A stretch of DNA of 64,000 bases, taken from contig NZ_WQNE01000019.1 of the NCBI RefSeq assembly GCF_009759665.1, positions 89,305 through 153,304 of the forward strand, in the 5' to 3' direction. The translations under genes and the position numbers were made by a program. The stretch's first letter is position 1. Each line of letters opens with the position of its first letter. Origin of the DNA: Bradyrhizobium cajani (GTDB lineage Bacteria > Pseudomonadota > Alphaproteobacteria > Rhizobiales > Xanthobacteraceae). Of the stretch, positions 27,772 to 36,296 are shown piece after piece. Under the pieces are notes generated by a model. The model was not told the DNA's origin and ran no database searches. It saw only the letters and a program-made list of their open reading frames with translations.

Positions 27772-28899
27772 ATGTCCACGTCCGCCAAGCGCTGCTATTA
27801 CGAAACCCTCGAAGTCGAACGCGATGCTGACGATTCGGTCCTGAAATCGTCGTTCCGCAAGCTGGCGATGAAGTTCCACCCCGACCGCAATCCGGGGGAC
27901 AACACCAGCGAAGTCAAATTCAAGGAAATCAACGAGGCCTACGAGGTCCTGAAAGACAAGGACAAGCGCGCCGCCTATGACCGTTACGGCCATGCCGCCT
28001 TCGAGCAGGGCGGCGGCGGTGCCGGTTTCGGCGCAGGCTTTGCCTCCTCCTTCTCCGACATCTTCGAAGATCTGTTCGGCATGGCCGGCCAGCGCGGCCG
28101 CGGCGGCCGTGAGCGCGGCGCCGACCTGCGCTACAACATGGAGATCACGCTCGAGGAAGCCTTCGGCGGCAAGACCGCGCAGATCGAGATTCCGGTCTCG
28201 GTCACCTGCGAGCCCTGTTCGGGCACCGGCGCCAAGGCCGGCACCAAGCCGAAGACCTGCTCGACCTGCGGCGGCGCCGGTCGGGTGCGGCAGTCACAGG
28301 GCTTCTTCACGCTGGAACGCACCTGCCCCGGCTGCCAGGGCCGCGGCCAGATGATCGAGGACGCCTGTCCGTCGTGCTCGGGACAGGGCCGGGTCACCCG
28401 CGAGCGTACCCTCTCGGTCAACATCCCCCAGGGCGTCGAGGACGGCACCCGGATCAGGCTCGCCGGCGAAGGCGAGGCCGGTGTCCGGGGCGGCCCGCCC
28501 GGCGACCTCTACATCTTCCTGTCTCTGGCCCAGCACCAGTTCTTCCAGCGCGATGGCGCGGACCTGCATTGCCGCGTGCCGATCTCGATGGTGACGGCGG
28601 CGCTCGGCGGCGAATTCGAGGTGCCGACCATCGAGAAGGCCAAGACCAAGGTGAAAGTCCCGGCCGGGACCCAGTCGGGCCGCCGATTCCGCATTGCATC
28701 AAAGGGCATGCCGGTGCTGCGCTCGCGCCAGATGGGCGACATGTATGTCCAGGTCGTGGTCGAGACCCCGCAGAACCTCACCAAGAAGCAGCAGGAATTG
28801 CTGGCCGAGTTCGAGAAGCTCTCCTCCGGCAACACCCAGCCGGAATCCGAAGGTTTCTTCGCCAAGGTCAAGGATTTCTTCGGTAATCGGGCGAGTTGA
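27772..28899 (+). CDS. dnaJ: Chaperone DnaJ (Hsp40)
   Basis: DnaJ delivers clients to DnaK and stimulates its ATPase. The 375-residue product has the full type I layout: J domain (residues about 5-70) with the HPD motif in FHPDRNPGD, a Gly/Phe-rich linker, four CxxCxGxG zinc-binding repeats (CEPCSGTG, CSTCGGAG, CPGCQGRG, CPSCSGQG) and the C-terminal client-binding domains. Length and domain order are normal. It follows dnaK on the same strand. Confidence 0.98.
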   Translation: MSTSAKRCYYETLEVERDADDSVLKSSFRKLAMKFHPDRNPGDNTSEVKFKEINEAYEVLKDKDKRAAYDRYGHAAFEQGGGGAGFGAGFASSFSDIFEDLFGMAGQRGRGGRERGADLRYNMEITLEEAFGGKTAQIEIPVSVTCEPCSGTGAKAGTKPKTCSTCGGAGRVRQSQGFFTLERTCPGCQGRGQMIEDACPSCSGQGRVTRERTLSVNIPQGVEDGTRIRLAGEGEAGVRGGPPGDLYIFLSLAQHQFFQRDGADLHCRVPISMVTAALGGEFEVPTIEKAKTKVKVPAGTQSGRRFRIASKGMPVLRSRQMGDMYVQVVVETPQNLTKKQQELLAEFEKLSSGNTQPESEGFFAKVKDFFGNRAS

Positions 28900-28986
28900 C
28901 TCGTCTTGACCGTGCCGCCTCCGGCCTATACGTGTTTATGACCATTTTCTGACACGCCGCGTCCCGCGGTCCCGTCCGGTCCTGAC

Positions 28987-29586
28987 ATGCCATTGCCATC
29001 GTCCGCGCGTGCGTTGAAGAAGCCTCGTCTCGATGACGAGGTGCGCTTTCTCAGATCGTGGATCGAAAAACCGCTGCATATGGGCGCGGTGATGCCGTCG
29101 GGCAAGCTGCTGGCCCGGACCATGGCCCATTACGTCGATATCGACTCGGACGCACCGGTGGTCGAGCTCGGGCCCGGCACCGGCGCCATCACCTCGGCCC
29201 TGGTCGAGCGCGGCGTCGAGCAGAAGCGTCTCGTCCTCGTCGAATACAATCCCGGCTTCTGCGCGCTGCTGCGCGACCGCTATCCGCAGGCGAAGGTGGT
29301 GCAGGGCGATGCCTATCGTTTGCGCGACACGCTGTGGAACGTGCTGAGCGCGCCGGCCTCTGCCGTCGTTTCCGGACTGCCGCTGGTGACGAAGCCGATG
29401 CTGACGCGGCTGCGGCTCGTTCGCGATGCCTTCACGGCCCTGGCGCCCGGCGCGCCCTTCGTCCAGTTCACCTATGCGGTGGTGCCGCCGATCCCGAAAT
29501 CGCTGCCCGGCGTGTCCACAGAGGCCTCGGAACGGATCTGGATGAACCTTCCGCCGGCTCGCGTCTGGGTGTATCGCAAGGACTAA
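28987..29586 (+). CDS. PmtA-like phospholipid N-methyltransferase
   Basis: This is a 199-residue class I SAM-dependent methyltransferase with motif I VVELGPGTGAIT (about residue 58) and a short, basic N terminus. It resembles the rRNA-dimethylase-like Rhodobacter-type phosphatidylethanolamine N-methyltransferase (PmtA) family, including the MGAVMPSGKLLA and WMNLPPARVWVY segments. Such enzymes make phosphatidylcholine, and Bradyrhizobium carries several paralogues, so I do not assign a specific gene symbol. CTTGACC at 28905 and CCTATAC at 28925, 13 bases apart, could be a promoter. A role in other lipid or rRNA methylation is the alternative. Confidence 0.75.
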   Translation: MPLPSSARALKKPRLDDEVRFLRSWIEKPLHMGAVMPSGKLLARTMAHYVDIDSDAPVVELGPGTGAITSALVERGVEQKRLVLVEYNPGFCALLRDRYPQAKVVQGDAYRLRDTLWNVLSAPASAVVSGLPLVTKPMLTRLRLVRDAFTALAPGAPFVQFTYAVVPPIPKSLPGVSTEASERIWMNLPPARVWVYRKD

Positions 29587-29643
29587 TTCCGCCGGCGTCC
29601 TTCTTTGCGCGGCGGGCTCGTTTCGCCGAACGCATTGGATTGG

Positions 29644-30222
29644 ATGTCCGCACCCAAGATCCTGGTCATTCCCGGCTCGCTGCGCACCGGCTCGCATAAC
29701 GCGAAGCTGGCGGCGGTCGCGGCCTATGAATTCGCCCAAGCCGGCGTCGATGTCACTCGCATCTCGCTCGCCGATTTTCCGCTGCCGATCTATGACGGTG
29801 ATCTCCAGGCCAGGTCCGGCGTGCCCAAGCACGCCGTCAATCTCAAGCGCATGATGGGTGCGCATCATGGCGTGCTCTTCGTATCGCCCGAATACAACGC
29901 CTCGGTGCCGCCGCTGCTGAAGAACGCGATTGACTGGGTCAGCCGCGTGCAGGATCCCCACGAGGCGCGTGGCGAGGTGTTCCGCAACCGAGCCTTCGCA
30001 CTCGCCGGCGCCTCGCAGAGCCGGCTCGGCGCCGCCCGCGCGCTCCAGGCGTTGCGGCTGATCCTGACCTCCTGCCACGCCACCGTGATTGCCAGCCAGC
30101 TCACGCTCGCCTTTGCCCACGAGGCCTATGACGATATGGACAGGCTGAAGAACCCGGCCGACAGCGACGCGCTGAAGGAAACGGTGCGGCAGTTGATCGA
30201 CATTTCCCAACGCATGATGTGA
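29644..30222 (+). CDS. NADPH-dependent FMN reductase family protein
   Basis: This is a 192-residue flavodoxin-like protein of the NADPH-dependent FMN reductase (SsuE/chromate reductase) family. It has the FMN phosphate loop PGSLRTGSHNAKLA near the N terminus and the second FMN-contact segment SPEYNASVPPLLKNAIDWVSR (about residues 80-100). The ATG at 29644 matches the family N terminus; a reading 13 codons longer has no similarity. The stop is six bases before pyrF, so the two are co-transcribed, although the functional link to pyrimidine synthesis is unclear. Confidence 0.85.
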   Translation: MSAPKILVIPGSLRTGSHNAKLAAVAAYEFAQAGVDVTRISLADFPLPIYDGDLQARSGVPKHAVNLKRMMGAHHGVLFVSPEYNASVPPLLKNAIDWVSRVQDPHEARGEVFRNRAFALAGASQSRLGAARALQALRLILTSCHATVIASQLTLAFAHEAYDDMDRLKNPADSDALKETVRQLIDISQRMM

Positions 30223-30228
30223 GGTGAC

Positions 30229-30942
30229 ATGACGCCAGCCGAGATCGCCCCGAAGGACCGCCTGATCGTTGCTCTCGATCTGCCGAGCGTTGATGCCGCG
30301 GAAGCGATGATCAACCGGCTCGGCGACAGCGTCACCTTCTACAAGATCGGGTATCGGCTTGTTTATGCCGGCGGATTGCCGCTGGTCGGCAAGCTCGCCG
30401 ACAAGGGCAAGAAGGTCTTCCTCGATCTCAAGCTGCACGACATCGGCAACACCGTGACGCAGGGCGTGGAGAGCATCACCCGGCTGGGAGCGACCTTCCT
30501 CACCGTGCACGCCTATCCTCAGACCATGAAGGGCGCCGTCGAGGGCCGCGGCAATTCCAGCCTGAAGATCCTCGCCGTCACCGTGCTGACGTCCTACAAC
30601 GATGACGATCTGCATGCGGCCGGCTATCGGCTCAGTGTTTCCGAGCTCGTCGAAGCGCGCGCCCAGCAGGCGCAGGTGCTCGGCGTCGATGGGCTCGTCT
30701 CGTCGCCCGAGGAGGTGGGTGCCTTGCGCAAGGTCGTCGGACACCAGATGCACCTCGTCACGCCAGGCATCCGGCCGGCCGGTTCGGCCAGCGGAGACCA
30801 GAAGCGCATCATGACGCCGGGCCGCGCCATTGCCGCCGGCGCCGACTATCTTGTCGTCGGGCGGCCGGTGGTGGAAGCTGCTGATCCCAGGGCCACGGCT
30901 GATGCCATCCAGGCCGAGATCGCAGCGGCGCTCGGAGGATGA
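30229..30942 (+). CDS. pyrF: Orotidine 5'-phosphate decarboxylase
   Basis: PyrF converts OMP to UMP, the last step of de novo pyrimidine synthesis. The 237-residue product is a (beta/alpha)8 barrel with IVALDLPS at the first strand, the catalytic LDLKLHDIGNT motif (Asp-Lys-Asp set), LTVHAYPQ and TPGIRPAG near the C terminus, where the phosphate is bound, followed by VVGRPVV. The ATG is preceded by gaggtg directly after the FMN reductase stop, indicating one transcript. Confidence 0.97.
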   Translation: MTPAEIAPKDRLIVALDLPSVDAAEAMINRLGDSVTFYKIGYRLVYAGGLPLVGKLADKGKKVFLDLKLHDIGNTVTQGVESITRLGATFLTVHAYPQTMKGAVEGRGNSSLKILAVTVLTSYNDDDLHAAGYRLSVSELVEARAQQAQVLGVDGLVSSPEEVGALRKVVGHQMHLVTPGIRPAGSASGDQKRIMTPGRAIAAGADYLVVGRPVVEAADPRATADAIQAEIAAALGG

Positions 30943-31061
30943 TCCGGACCCGAAGGGCCGCGTTAGCGAAAAGTGTGCAGCGGTTTTCTCTCGCGACAAA
31001 CGCGGAACGCGTTTGCGCGGAGATCATGCGCAAATAGAGACCAGCAAAAGGGAGAAGAACA

Positions 31062-31364
31062 ATGGCAAAAGGCTACTGGATCGGGCGCGTCGACGTGAAC
31101 AACGACGAGGGCTACAAGCCCTACATCGCCGCGAATGGTCCGATCTTCCAGAAATGGGGCGGCCGTTTCGTCGTTCGCGGCGGCAAGTTCACAACCGTCG
31201 AAGGCGCCAGCCGCAGCCGCAACGTCGTGATCGAATTCCCGGACTACGAGACCGCGATCGCCTGCTACAATTCGCCGGAATACCAGGCCAACATCAAGGT
31301 GCGCCAGCCGCACTCCGTCGCCGACCTCATCATCATCGAGGGCTATGACGTCCCGCAGCCCTGA
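31062..31364 (+). CDS. DUF1330 domain-containing protein
   Basis: This is a 100-residue protein made of one DUF1330 domain, a small dimeric alpha/beta-barrel fold of unknown function. Typical features are the N-terminal KGYWIGRVDV strand, FVVRGGKFTTVEG and the FPDYETAIACYNSPEYQ helix that is near-invariant in the family. The ATG has a strong gggagaag upstream. It lies 119 bases after pyrF and may share its transcript. No signal peptide. Confidence 0.9.
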   Translation: MAKGYWIGRVDVNNDEGYKPYIAANGPIFQKWGGRFVVRGGKFTTVEGASRSRNVVIEFPDYETAIACYNSPEYQANIKVRQPHSVADLIIIEGYDVPQP

Positions 31365-31498
31365 AGACGGATTGTCACGACAGCCTATCCTCGGTTGATG
31401 CGAACATGATCCGCGCGGACAGAACGCGCGCGATGATGGTACGCAATCGAGAGACCGCCGCGGACAGTCCGCTCGCACTCACGCCGATATCGCCTTGA

Positions 31499-31528
31499 CG
31501 GCCTCACTCGATCGAACGAGTGGGGCCG
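31499..31528 (+). repeat. Hairpin in the 391-base leader upstream of the RTX gene
   Basis: Twelve base pairs with one G-T wobble (cggcctcactcg against cgagtggggccg) close a 6-base loop. No T-run follows. The spacer 31365-31755 contains no gene with coding character. The hairpin could end the DUF1330 transcript or sit in the RTX leader. Confidence 0.5.
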
Positions 31529-31755
31529 TTCGCGCCTGAGACGAAGACTGTCGCCGTCATTGGTCCACTAGCTTGCCGTATTCTTTTGTCCCCAAATGGG
31601 GATTGCCGCACCCTTCTCCTTTCATCCAAGGTTGCTGGATTGGAGCCCACACCGATCGGTGATGGGTATCAAGCCAGACCCGAAATCTGCGACGTCCATG
31701 ACGGGCCGCACGACGACCCGCGTCGCGCATTTCCATGCAAAATGGAGCGGAGATT

Positions 31756-33057
31756 ATGGCACTCATCAATGGAACAGCAGGCGACGATGCGCTGGTTGGC
31801 ACGGCTGCGGACGACGAGATCAACGGCCTGCAAGGCAACGACACGATCGCCGCTCTCGATGGAAACGATACCGTAAGCGGCGGTCCGGGCAACGATGACA
31901 TCGATGGCGGTGCCGGCAACGATACCCTGGATGGAAATGCCGGTATCGATACGATCGACGGCGGCGACGGCGATGACGCGATCAATGGCGGCGCGGGCGA
32001 CGATACGCTGAACGGAAATGCCGGCGTGGACACCATCCATGGAAACGCGGGCATTGATACCATCGATGGCGGAACGGGCGACGATCACCTCTTTGGTGAC
32101 GCCGGCGACGACAGCATCCACGGCGGGGACGGCAATGATGACGTCCATGGCGGTGCAGGCGCCGACACCCTATGGGGCGATGCCGGCGACGATACGTTGA
32201 GCGGCGACGCCGGCAACGACGTATTGAACGGCGGCGACGGTAACGACGTACTTGCCGGCGGCCTCGGAGATGACACCCTGAATGGCGATGCCGGTAACGA
32301 CACGCTGAACGGCGGACTCGACAATGACCTGCTGAATGGCGGCACCGGTGACGACATCCTGAACGGTGGCGCCGGCGCCGATACGCTGAACGGTGACGAC
32401 GGCAACGACACTTTGCATGGCAATGCCGGCGACGATCTCATGGATGGCGGCGCCGGGAACGATACGATGTTCGGCGATGCCGGAGACGACCTGATGGCGG
32501 GTGGTGCGGGCAACGACACCATGAGCGGCGGTGACGGCGATGACGAACTCAGTGGCGGAGATGGCAACGATACGCTCGACGGCGACGCCGGAGACGACAC
32601 GCTCGCTGGTGGCGCCGGCGTCGATGTCCTGAATGGCGGAGATGGGGCAGACTCCCTGTCGGGAGGTGCCGGCAATGACACCCTGAATGGCAATGCCGGC
32701 GATGACGAGTTGGACGGCGGCAACGGCGCCGACGTCCTCGACGGCGGACTCGGCGACGATGTGCTGACGGGCGACGCGGGAACCGACACGCATAATTTCG
32801 GTGACGGCACGGCGACCAATTTCGGCAATGATGAGGTCACCGATCTCAGTGCTGCCGACGGCGATGTCGTTCATGTCGATGCTCCGCCAGGCTTTGATCC
32901 GGCCACGGTCATCGTGGACGACGACGGAACCAACACCGTGCTGGACTTCGGCTTTGGTACGATCCAGCTCGACGGCGTCTCGGGCGGCGCGACACCGTTC
33001 GAGTCGATCGACGACATCAACAACGCCGCCGGCTACACGGCCATCGAAGTCGTCTAG
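31756..33057 (+). CDS. RTX calcium-binding beta-roll protein (type I secretion substrate)
   Basis: This is a 433-residue, very acidic protein. Residues 6-347 are 38 consecutive RTX nonapeptides of the form GGxGxDxLx without a single insertion. A short C-terminal domain (about 348-433) follows, with FGNDEVTDLSAADGD, a variant of the motif seen after RTX blocks, and the C-terminal end AIEVV, an uncleaved type I secretion signal by its hydrophobic character. No Sec signal and no enzymatic, adhesive or pore-forming domain is present. RTX repeats fold into beta-rolls on binding Ca2+ outside the cell. The ATG at 31756 has ggag 8 bases upstream. Its own exporter genes follow directly. Function (surface layer, matrix, adhesin or Ca buffer) is unknown. 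Confidence 0.9.
   Translation: MALINGTAGDDALVGTAADDEINGLQGNDTIAALDGNDTVSGGPGNDDIDGGAGNDTLDGNAGIDTIDGGDGDDAINGGAGDDTLNGNAGVDTIHGNAGIDTIDGGTGDDHLFGDAGDDSIHGGDGNDDVHGGAGADTLWGDAGDDTLSGDAGNDVLNGGDGNDVLAGGLGDDTLNGDAGNDTLNGGLDNDLLNGGTGDDILNGGAGADTLNGDDGNDTLHGNAGDDLMDGGAGNDTMFGDAGDDLMAGGAGNDTMSGGDGDDELSGGDGNDTLDGDAGDDTLAGGAGVDVLNGGDGADSLSGGAGNDTLNGNAGDDELDGGNGADVLDGGLGDDVLTGDAGTDTHNFGDGTATNFGNDEVTDLSAADGDVVHVDAPPGFDPATVIVDDDGTNTVLDFGFGTIQLDGVSGGATPFESIDDINNAAGYTAIEVV
31771..32796 (+). repeat. 27-base tandem repeat array encoding 38 RTX nonapeptides
   Basis: Thirty-eight imperfect 27-base units keep the reading frame throughout. Units differ at many synonymous sites, so the array is old or diversified rather than freshly duplicated. 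Frequent cores are ggcaacgataccctg and gccggcgacgatac. It is protein-coding and not a CRISPR array: there are no spacers. Confidence 0.9.
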
Positions 33058-33068
33058 CGACGGCCAGC

Positions 33069-33096
33069 GGTGGGGCGGCTGTCAGGCCGCCCCACC
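33069..33096 (+). terminator. Strong hairpin between the RTX gene and its exporter genes
   Basis: A perfect 11-pair GC-rich stem (ggtggggcggc against gccgccccacc) has a 6-base loop and starts 12 bases after the RTX stop. A short T-run (gtttt) follows about 8 bases later. As in several RTX operons, it could be a leaky terminator that gives much substrate and little exporter. Confidence 0.6.
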
Positions 33097-33134
33097 CTCT
33101 GCGTGTTTTCAGTCAGTGATAGTGCCGGCCAATT

Positions 33135-34898
33135 ATGTATTCGCGTAACCGTCGTGCGATCCCAGCCTCTGGCCCGAGATCGCTGATGAACTTGATTCCG
33201 GGACGATCCGCACTGGTGTGGATCGTGTGCTTCAGCGTGTCCGTGAATCTGTTGCTGCTGGTGGTACCTTTCTATTCCATCGAAGTGTTCGACCGTGTGC
33301 TCAGCAGTGGTAGCGTTGAGACGCTTGTCGGCCTCACCGTCATCGCCGTAGGCGCTCTCGCCTTCAGCGCCGCCTTCGACACGTTTCGTAACCGGCTGTT
33401 GAGCCGGTTCGCCGTTGGGTTCGAGCACTGCCTCGCTCCGATCATCCTTGAAGGCAGCATCATAGGCACGGCGCCGGGCGATGGCAGGCCGCACGATCTC
33501 GTCAGGCTTCGCGAGTTGAGGAGTTTCCTGTCGAGCGGAACGGTCACATCGCTGATAGATGCTCCCTTCCTCCCCGTGTTCATACTCATCCTATACTTCC
33601 TGCATCCCTGGTATGGCGTCATAGCCTTGATCGGGGTGGGAGTGCTCTTGGCGATGGGTGCTGCTAGCCACTGGATTGCGCGGCGGGAAATCGCGCAGGC
33701 TTCGCAGGCCGCGTTGCAGACGCAGGCGATGCTCGATGGAATCGTCCGACACTCCAGAGTGGTGCAGGCGATGGGCTGGACCCGAGCCGCCATCCGCGCG
33801 TTCATGAGCCTCAATGACGAAGCCCTGTCGCCGGTCGTGCGGGCCAGCGAACGCATCTACACAATCACGGCCGCCGCGCGAATGGTCAGAACCATCCTCC
33901 AGATTGCCGCGATCGGCGTCGGTGCCTGGCTCGTGCTTCAGAACGAGGTGCTGTCCGGAAGTCTGATCGCGAGTTCAATCCTGATCGCTCGCACATTGCA
34001 GCCCATGGAAGGGTTGGTCTCGGCTTGGCGCGCGCTGACATCGGCGCAGGACGCCTGGACCCAGGTCAGCAACGCCGCGGCGCCGGTTCTTGCGCGTGCG
34101 CAAAAGACGTTGCTGCCGCCGCCATCCGGCCTTCTCGAGGTCGAACGGGTGACGTTTCGGATTGGCGAGACGCCGCGTCCCATTCTCGCGGGCATATCAT
34201 TTCGATGCCGGCCTTCCGAACTTGTCGTCGTGATCGGACCGACCGGCGCTGGAAAATCCACATTGCTGCGCTTGATGGCAGGCCTCGAGCGGCCGAGCAG
34301 CGGTACGATCCGGTTGGACCACGCAGCGCTCCATACCTGGGATCCCGACCAGCTCGGACAATTCGTCGGCTATCTTCCCCAGGACGTGCAGCTCCTGGGT
34401 GGGACGGTGGCCGAAGCCATTGCCGGGTTCGACGAATGCGCACGCGACGAGGCGATCGTCGCCGCAGCCATGCTCGCGCAGGCGCATGAAATGATCCTGT
34501 CGCTTCCGGCTGGCTACCAGACCGAGATCGGCCGCGACGGCAGCAGGCTGTCCGGTGGCCAGCGTCAGCGCATCGGTCTTGCACGCGCCTTTTTCGGCGA
34601 TCGCAAATTGATCCTGTTGGATGAGCCCAACGCCAATCTCGACCCGGACGGCGAAGAAGCGTTGTGCTCCGCCATTCAATCAGCCAAAGCCCGCGGCGCA
34701 GCATCGGTGATCGTGACCCATCGGCCGCGCCTCCTGACCATCGCCGATGCCGTGCTCCTCTTGAGGGACGGCAAACAGGTCACCTTCGGGTCGCCATATG
34801 AGGTTCTTCGCACCCAGCGGCCCGCACCGGTACCGAGTCCGTCCGTGCTCCCTCGCAACGAACCTCACAAGCTGGCGGCGAGGAGGGGACTCCCATGA
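33135..34898 (+). CDS. Type I secretion ABC transporter (PrtD/LapB-like permease-ATPase)
   Basis: This is a 587-residue half-transporter that powers export of the RTX protein through a tripartite channel. The N-terminal membrane domain has six helices (from about residue 25, including NLLLLVVPFYSIEVFDRVLSS split across helix 1, and helices near 60-80, 140-175 and 255-300). The ATPase domain has Walker A GPTGAGKST (about 367-375), signature LSGGQRQRI (about 473) and Walker B LILLDEPNA (about 491). There is no C39 peptidase domain, which is typical for PrtD-type RTX exporters. A second in-frame ATG at 33186 is an alternative start. Its stop overlaps the adaptor start as ATGA. Confidence 0.92.
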   Translation: MYSRNRRAIPASGPRSLMNLIPGRSALVWIVCFSVSVNLLLLVVPFYSIEVFDRVLSSGSVETLVGLTVIAVGALAFSAAFDTFRNRLLSRFAVGFEHCLAPIILEGSIIGTAPGDGRPHDLVRLRELRSFLSSGTVTSLIDAPFLPVFILILYFLHPWYGVIALIGVGVLLAMGAASHWIARREIAQASQAALQTQAMLDGIVRHSRVVQAMGWTRAAIRAFMSLNDEALSPVVRASERIYTITAAARMVRTILQIAAIGVGAWLVLQNEVLSGSLIASSILIARTLQPMEGLVSAWRALTSAQDAWTQVSNAAAPVLARAQKTLLPPPSGLLEVERVTFRIGETPRPILAGISFRCRPSELVVVIGPTGAGKSTLLRLMAGLERPSSGTIRLDHAALHTWDPDQLGQFVGYLPQDVQLLGGTVAEAIAGFDECARDEAIVAAAMLAQAHEMILSLPAGYQTEIGRDGSRLSGGQRQRIGLARAFFGDRKLILLDEPNANLDPDGEEALCSAIQSAKARGAASVIVTHRPRLLTIADAVLLLRDGKQVTFGSPYEVLRTQRPAPVPSPSVLPRNEPHKLAARRGLP

Positions 34899-36259
34899 CG
34901 CAGACCGGTCATGCCATCGCAATCTCCGCGCCTGTTGCCGGCCTCCGGTCGAGGACGTCGCCGATCGAGCGACCGCGATCCGACATGCGACGCATCATCG
35001 CCTGGGGCTGCGTGTTGCTCGTCCTGCAATTTTGCGGCTTCGGCTTATGGGCAACCACCGTTCCGCTCCGCGGCGCCGTCGTGGCACCAGGATTCATCAA
35101 GGTCCATTCAAAGCGCAAGGCGGTGCAACACCTGGAAGGCGGAATCATCAAATCGATCTATGTCCGCGAGAATGATCACGTCGAGGCCGGGCAACTCATT
35201 GCGCGGCTCGACACCGCGCAGATCGAAGGGACACTTGGTTCTCTCGAAACGAAGTTCTTTGCGGACCTGGCGATGGAAGCCCGGCTGGCGGCGGAGCAAG
35301 AGGCCGCGAAGTCAATCCGGTTTCCGGACGAATTGCGGGATAATGCGAACCGTCTCTCCGCACGCATCGCCATTCAAACCCAGCAGGCTGAATTTGCCGC
35401 GCGACTGGCCGCGATCGAAAACGAGCGCAAGGTGATCGATCAGCAAATACTGCAGAACGCGGACGCCATCCGCGGCCTGGAGAGCAACACTCAAGGGCTG
35501 CAACAGCAACTCAAACTGTTGCGGGAAGAGATAGCCGACACGAGCCATCTCCTGGCAAAAGGTCTCGCCCGGAAACCACGGTTGTTGGCGTTGCAACGTG
35601 CTGAAGCGGAGGCCGCCGGACAGGTCGACCGCAATGCCGCATCAATTTCGCAGATGCAGGGCAAGATCTCGGAGTTGCAGGACCGACGTATGCAACTGGG
35701 ATTCAACCAAAGTCAGGATATCGCCAAGCAGCGGCACGCGACGAGCGAGGAAATCGGCGACCTCAGACATCGAATTGCCGCGTTGCGTGCCCAGCTTGTC
35801 CGGTCTGAATTGCGTGCCCCTGAAAGTGGAAGGATTGTCGGCCTCAACAGCAGGGATCTCAATGCCGTGCTTGGACCTCGCGAAACCCTTATGGAAATCG
35901 TTCCTACGCAAGATCGGCTAGTCATCGAGGCGACATTGAAGCCTGCCGATCGAGAGGAGGTCCATGTCGGACAGATGGCGCGTGTGCGCGTTCACGCGCT
36001 GAACATTCGTCGCCGGCCGATGCTCGAGGGACGGGTCGTCGGTGTTGCGGCAGACGCACTGACCGACAGCCGTTCCGGCGTGAGCTCCTATCTGGCCGAG
36101 ATTGAGCTGGACCCCAACGCGCCGACGGCCTCCTACATCCCGACATTGATGCCTGGAATGCCGGTCGAGATATTTGTCGAGACAGGGGAACGAACTTTTG
36201 CGGAATATCTTTTGCAGCCGATGACGCTACGGATCAACCGTGCGTTCAGGGAGAATTAA
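34895..36259 (+). CDS. HlyD-family type I secretion adaptor (membrane fusion protein)
   Basis: This is a 454-residue periplasmic adaptor that links the ABC transporter to an outer-membrane TolC-type channel. One membrane helix (about residues 30-52) is followed by a half lipoyl domain (GGIIKSIYVRENDHVEAGQ), a long coiled-coil hairpin (about 110-300, rich in Glu, Gln and Leu) and the beta-barrel region with LRAPESGRIVGLN and LMEIVPTQDRLVIEA. It is translationally coupled to the transporter (ATGA). No outer-membrane channel gene is present in the cluster, so a TolC encoded elsewhere must serve. Confidence 0.92.
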   Translation: MTQTGHAIAISAPVAGLRSRTSPIERPRSDMRRIIAWGCVLLVLQFCGFGLWATTVPLRGAVVAPGFIKVHSKRKAVQHLEGGIIKSIYVRENDHVEAGQLIARLDTAQIEGTLGSLETKFFADLAMEARLAAEQEAAKSIRFPDELRDNANRLSARIAIQTQQAEFAARLAAIENERKVIDQQILQNADAIRGLESNTQGLQQQLKLLREEIADTSHLLAKGLARKPRLLALQRAEAEAAGQVDRNAASISQMQGKISELQDRRMQLGFNQSQDIAKQRHATSEEIGDLRHRIAALRAQLVRSELRAPESGRIVGLNSRDLNAVLGPRETLMEIVPTQDRLVIEATLKPADREEVHVGQMARVRVHALNIRRRPMLEGRVVGVAADALTDSRSGVSSYLAEIELDPNAPTASYIPTLMPGMPVEIFVETGERTFAEYLLQPMTLRINRAFREN

Positions 36260-36296
36260 GCGCTGGGACGGGGGCGGGCCCACGACGGAGGTGACC

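Noticed and set aside
31771..32796. Regular 27-base repeats, at first sight like a CRISPR array
   Set aside because: Units are contiguous without spacers and code in one frame for RTX nonapeptides. No cas gene is present.
32085..32874. Open frames antisense to the RTX gene
   Set aside because: They mirror the repeat structure and translate to Ser/Pro- or Val/Ile-rich low-complexity products.
36240..36296. Upstream GTG start for the LuxR-type regulator
   Set aside because: Lies inside the end of the HlyD-type gene and has no ribosome-binding site; the GTG at 36297 has GGAGG.
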